Below are positions 61,141 to 64,000 of a stretch of 64,000 bases of DNA, piece by piece. The translations under genes and the position numbers were made by a program. The notes below the pieces were generated by a model that saw only the letters and a list, made by a program, of their open reading frames with translations, was not told the DNA's origin and did not search any database. Location of the stretch: NCBI GenBank assembly GCA_965230485.1, contig CBDDLA010000001.1, positions 3,534,001 through 3,598,000 of the forward strand. Direction: 5' to 3'. Positions within the stretch are counted from its first letter, which is position 1. Each line of letters starts with the position of its first letter. The DNA is from Putridiphycobacter sp965230485. GTDB taxonomy: Bacteria; Bacteroidota; Bacteroidia; Flavobacteriales_D; Crocinitomicaceae.

Positions 61141-63408
61141 ATGAAGTCACTTCTTGTTTTTATAGCTTTCGTTTCCCCAGTTTATTGTTTTACGCAGTTT
61201 GGATTTGAGCGATACAATGACATTGATGTTATTAAGGAGAATATTGTTCAAAAGTATGCTTGGGTCGGAGGCTTGGATTTAGCACAATATTCAAATATTG
61301 ATTTAAATAAGGATGGTGTTCAGGATCTTTTTATTTTTGATAGAAAGTCTAATAGACCACTCACATTTATTCAAAATGGATCAAACGGACAAATAGATTT
61401 TGAATATAAACCCCAGTACGAGTCAAAATTTCCGGATATGTCGGAATGGGCTCTATTGGCAGATTATGATGGTGACGGCAAAAAGGATATATTTACATCT
61501 ACCCAATGGGGTGTATCCGTATTTAAAAATACAACTCCTATTACCAATGAGCTAGAATTTACGTTAGAAAGCCCTTTATTGCCAGCTGTGTATGAATTTG
61601 ATTCAACCACGTTAAACACTTTTATTAGCGTCATGTCATCAGATATCCCAGCAATAACAGATGTTGATGATGATGGAGACTTAGACATTTTAGCTTTTTA
61701 CTTTAGTGGGCCTTGTGTAAGGTATTATAAGAACATGTCGCAAGAATTGTATGGTAATAGTAATGCATTAGAGTTTAATTGCGTCAATGTATGTTATGGT
61801 AATTTTACTGAAGATAATGCAAGCAATGTTAATTTACACACTTGTTGTCTTCAATATATCCAAGTTGCTAACCCTGAATCAGGTAATATAGGTCGACCGG
61901 GACAACAAATATTAGATAGGGATGCTGGGTCTACTTTGCTATCAATCGATTTAGATGCCGACGGTATGGAAGATCTTGTGATGGGAGATGTCTCGACCAG
62001 TAATTTAATTAGTTTAACAAATGGTGGCTCCTCTCCAAATACAAATGTAGATATGATTTCACCGGATTTTGCTTTTCCTTCATATGATACACCAGCCGAT
62101 ATTACATTATTTCCAGCCTCTTTTTACGTGGATCTTAACAATGATAATATCCGTGATCTTATGGTGGCACCAAACTCTAAGTTAGTTGCGAATAACTACT
62201 GTGCCAACTGGATGTATTTGAATGATGGAGTGGATAACAATCCTGACTTTAGTATACAAACAAAAGGTTTTTTGCAGAAGGAGATGATTGATGTAGGGTC
62301 TCATTCTTATCCAGTTTTTTTTGATCACAACGGAGATGGTTTAAAAGATTTAATAGTAGCAGTTGGAGGTCGTTATGATACAATTTCGACAAATAACTAT
62401 TCTCAATTGTTCTATTATGAAAATACTGGTACAGTTGCTTTACCAGAGTTTACGCTTAAAGATAATGATTATGAGAACCTGTCAAATTTTGATAATCGTC
62501 TACATTATTTTTACCGACCAGCTTTTGGAGATGCTGATGGAGACGGAGATGAAGATATGCTCTTAGCTGACATTACTGATACTATGTATTATTTCGAAAA
62601 TATTTCAAGCCAAGGAAATGTTGCACAATTTAACGCCGCCGTTCCACTCAAAGATGTGTCAAATCAAATCATACAGGAGGGGGCTGAGGTTACTCCAAAA
62701 TTTGTTGATTTAGATCGGGATGGAAAATTAGATTTGGTATTTGGCAAAAAAAATGGAAGACTTTCTTATTATAAAAATGTTGGTGGAGGTGCAGTAAACG
62801 CGTATAATTTTGAGTTGGTAACTGATACTCTTGGAGGTGTGGATGTTTCAGATGCATGGTCAACTGAAGGTACTGCGGTTCCTGAATTTGTTGATATCGA
62901 TAATCAGTACTATTTAATTTGCGGTGCGAAAAATGGTTACTTACATTATTACAATAATATTGATGGGAACTGGAATGGAACATTCAATCTCGTCACGCCA
63001 AGTTTACATGATATAAATATAGGCGATTATTCTGCACCTTTAGTGTCTGATATTAACAATGATAATAGGTTAGAAATGTTTTTGGGTAACATTAGAGGCG
63101 GCTTAGCCTGTTTTCAATCTGCAAACATTACTAATGTTAATCTAAATGATTACAGGCTTTTAAATAAAGTATCTATTTACCCTAATCCCACCGAAAACGA
63201 TTTTTTTGTTGATTTAACACAGCTGAATATTGGTTCTTTTCAAACCGTTAAGTATTTAGTAACTGATGTGTCAGGAAGAGTAATACAAAATGGGAACTTA
63301 AAGAAAACTAAAACAAGAATTGATTGCAAAAATTTTACAAAAGGTGTATATTTCCTTTCTGTAAATGTAGACGGACAATTATTGAGCCGTAAAATCGTTA
63401 TCAATTAA
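61141..63408 (+). CDS. FG-GAP/VCBS-repeat secreted protein with T9SS type A sorting domain (copy 2)
   Basis: 755 residues, paralogue of the gene just upstream with the same order: signal peptide, calcium-loop propeller repeats (DLNKDGVQD, DYDGDGKKD, DVDDDGDLD, DLDADGMED, DLNNDNIRD, DHNGDGLKD, DADGDGDED, DLDRDGKLD), the cysteine group (CVNVCYGNF, NTCCL in copy 1 versus HTCCL here) and a type A sorting domain with the same last eight residues. One stretch of 47 residues around HYFYRPAFGDADGDGDED is identical in both copies apart from synonymous changes. The stop overlaps the start of the nitronate monooxygenase gene by one base. Confidence 0.88.
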   Translation: MKSLLVFIAFVSPVYCFTQFGFERYNDIDVIKENIVQKYAWVGGLDLAQYSNIDLNKDGVQDLFIFDRKSNRPLTFIQNGSNGQIDFEYKPQYESKFPDMSEWALLADYDGDGKKDIFTSTQWGVSVFKNTTPITNELEFTLESPLLPAVYEFDSTTLNTFISVMSSDIPAITDVDDDGDLDILAFYFSGPCVRYYKNMSQELYGNSNALEFNCVNVCYGNFTEDNASNVNLHTCCLQYIQVANPESGNIGRPGQQILDRDAGSTLLSIDLDADGMEDLVMGDVSTSNLISLTNGGSSPNTNVDMISPDFAFPSYDTPADITLFPASFYVDLNNDNIRDLMVAPNSKLVANNYCANWMYLNDGVDNNPDFSIQTKGFLQKEMIDVGSHSYPVFFDHNGDGLKDLIVAVGGRYDTISTNNYSQLFYYENTGTVALPEFTLKDNDYENLSNFDNRLHYFYRPAFGDADGDGDEDMLLADITDTMYYFENISSQGNVAQFNAAVPLKDVSNQIIQEGAEVTPKFVDLDRDGKLDLVFGKKNGRLSYYKNVGGGAVNAYNFELVTDTLGGVDVSDAWSTEGTAVPEFVDIDNQYYLICGAKNGYLHYYNNIDGNWNGTFNLVTPSLHDINIGDYSAPLVSDINNDNRLEMFLGNIRGGLACFQSANITNVNLNDYRLLNKVSIYPNPTENDFFVDLTQLNIGSFQTVKYLVTDVSGRVIQNGNLKKTKTRIDCKNFTKGVYFLSVNVDGQLLSRKIVIN

Positions 63409-64000
63409 TGGCGAAAAATAATAACTCACTCTCTGAATTATTAAACATAAAGTATCCCATCATCATGGCACCAATGTTTTTGGTGTCAAATACTAAAATG
63501 TTAATATCTGCTGGTAACAATGGAATTGCTGGCGCTATTCCAGCTTTGAACTTTCGAACCATTGATGAATTTAAATCTGCCATCAAGGAGGTAAAGCTCA
63601 ATACTAAAGGACCAGTTGGTGTAAATATTATAGTGAATAGGTCCAATCCGAAAGCTGATGACCAACTAATAGCGTCGGTAGAATTAGGTGTCGATTTTAT
63701 TATAACCTCGCTAGGTAACCCAAAAAATGTAATTGAGATGTGTAAAACTAAATCAATTAAAGTTTTTTGTGATGTGACAGACCTAAAGTTTGCTCAGAAA
63801 GTAGAAAAACTGGGGGCTGATGCAATTATAGCAGTTAATAATAAAGCTGGTGGACATTCAGGAAACCTATCGCCAGAAGAGCTTATAACAACATTAGTTA
63901 AAAATTGTAGTATTCCTGTTATTTCAGCGGGAGGTGTTGGAACAAAGACTGATTTAGATCATGTGCTTGAGCTCGGGGCTAGTGGTGTATCTGTAGGAAG
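63408..64000 (+). CDS. Nitronate monooxygenase family protein (partial, runs off the window)
   Basis: Open from the ATG at 63408, which overlaps the upstream TAA by one base, to the window end (197 codons). A flavin TIM-barrel of the NPD/nitronate monooxygenase family: IKYPIIMAPMFLVSNTKMLISAGNNGIAGAIPALNF, then KGPVGVNIIVNRSNPK, VDFIITSLGNP, VKVFCDVTD-like strand 4, GADAIIAVNNKAGGHSG and VISAGGVGTKTDL with the phosphate-binding GG. It would oxidise nitronates with FMN, or be a related flavin enzyme. Fusion to the T9SS gene's transcript seems incidental. Confidence 0.85.
   Translation, partial: MAKNNNSLSELLNIKYPIIMAPMFLVSNTKMLISAGNNGIAGAIPALNFRTIDEFKSAIKEVKLNTKGPVGVNIIVNRSNPKADDQLIASVELGVDFIITSLGNPKNVIEMCKTKSIKVFCDVTDLKFAQKVEKLGADAIIAVNNKAGGHSGNLSPEELITTLVKNCSIPVISAGGVGTKTDLDHVLELGASGVSVG

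Noticed and set aside
58821..63408. Tandem pair as a sequence assembly duplication
   Set aside because: The copies differ at many sites in both DNA and protein and have different spacers, so they are genuine paralogues.
1..64000. CRISPR arrays, tRNA or rRNA genes, insertion sequences
   Set aside because: No regularly spaced repeats, cloverleaf-like stretches, transposase motifs or rRNA-like sequence were seen on reading both strands.

Overview
The window is chromosomal DNA from a member of the Bacteroidota, most likely a marine or aquatic Flavobacteriales bacterium. It is AT-rich and has no consistent Shine-Dalgarno sequences. Many genes are preceded by the Bacteroidota -7 promoter element TAnnTTTG. 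At least eight products carry type IX secretion (T9SS) C-terminal sorting domains. Housekeeping genes (murF, gyrB, mdh, cca, a Sua5/YciO-type gene) are interspersed with envelope and secretion genes. No rRNA, tRNA, CRISPR array, transposase or integrase gene was seen.

Layout. 120-6939: a T9SS module of a large PKD-repeat type B substrate, a PorP/SprF-like membrane protein and a PorE-like TPR/beta-propeller/CRD/OmpA protein. 7021-12550: murF, a two-gene iron/cobalamin-type uptake unit (lipoprotein plus FecCD permease) and gyrB. 12826-15387: a foreign-looking island with two genes of unknown function, bounded by attC-like structured sites as in integron gene cassettes. 15553-22725: small envelope genes, a radical-SAM/DNA-metabolism pair, DoxX, YitT, a three-gene operon with a winged-helix regulator, and a prohibitin-family protein. 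22752-28171: an MMPL transporter, a T9SS substrate, a Sua5/YciO protein and CCA tRNA nucleotidyltransferase. 28177-39702: a SprB-repeat protein, a WD40-caspase fusion, DUF2130, a PNGase F-like secreted protein and an Fn3-type T9SS type B protein. 39705-45627: TfoX-like, an ECF sigma factor with an unusual anti-sigma/T9SS-CTD partner, mdh, two small proteins and a PBP4-type DD-peptidase. 45670-53731: an exopolysaccharide operon (asnB, GT4, Wza-like, Wzc-like, rfbC, WecA-like, small ORF). 53793-64000: cold-shock protein, TonB-dependent receptor, M49-type peptidase, two tandem FG-GAP T9SS substrates and the start of a nitronate monooxygenase.

Most notable are three things. The first is the attC-like cassette island downstream of gyrB. 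Its first gene ends in a HEPN-like RNxxxH motif and carries a one-base frameshift; undoing that shift puts its stop codon inside the attC-like R'' box. The second is an ECF sigma factor overlapped by a gene whose product looks like an anti-sigma N-terminus, one membrane helix, PKD-like regions and a T9SS type B sorting domain, which suggests a secretion-coupled switch. The third is the set of TAnnTTTG elements only 4-10 nt from start codons, suggesting leaderless or near-leaderless transcripts and settling several non-ATG starts. Assignments come from reading the sequence and knowledge of the families; no database search was run.
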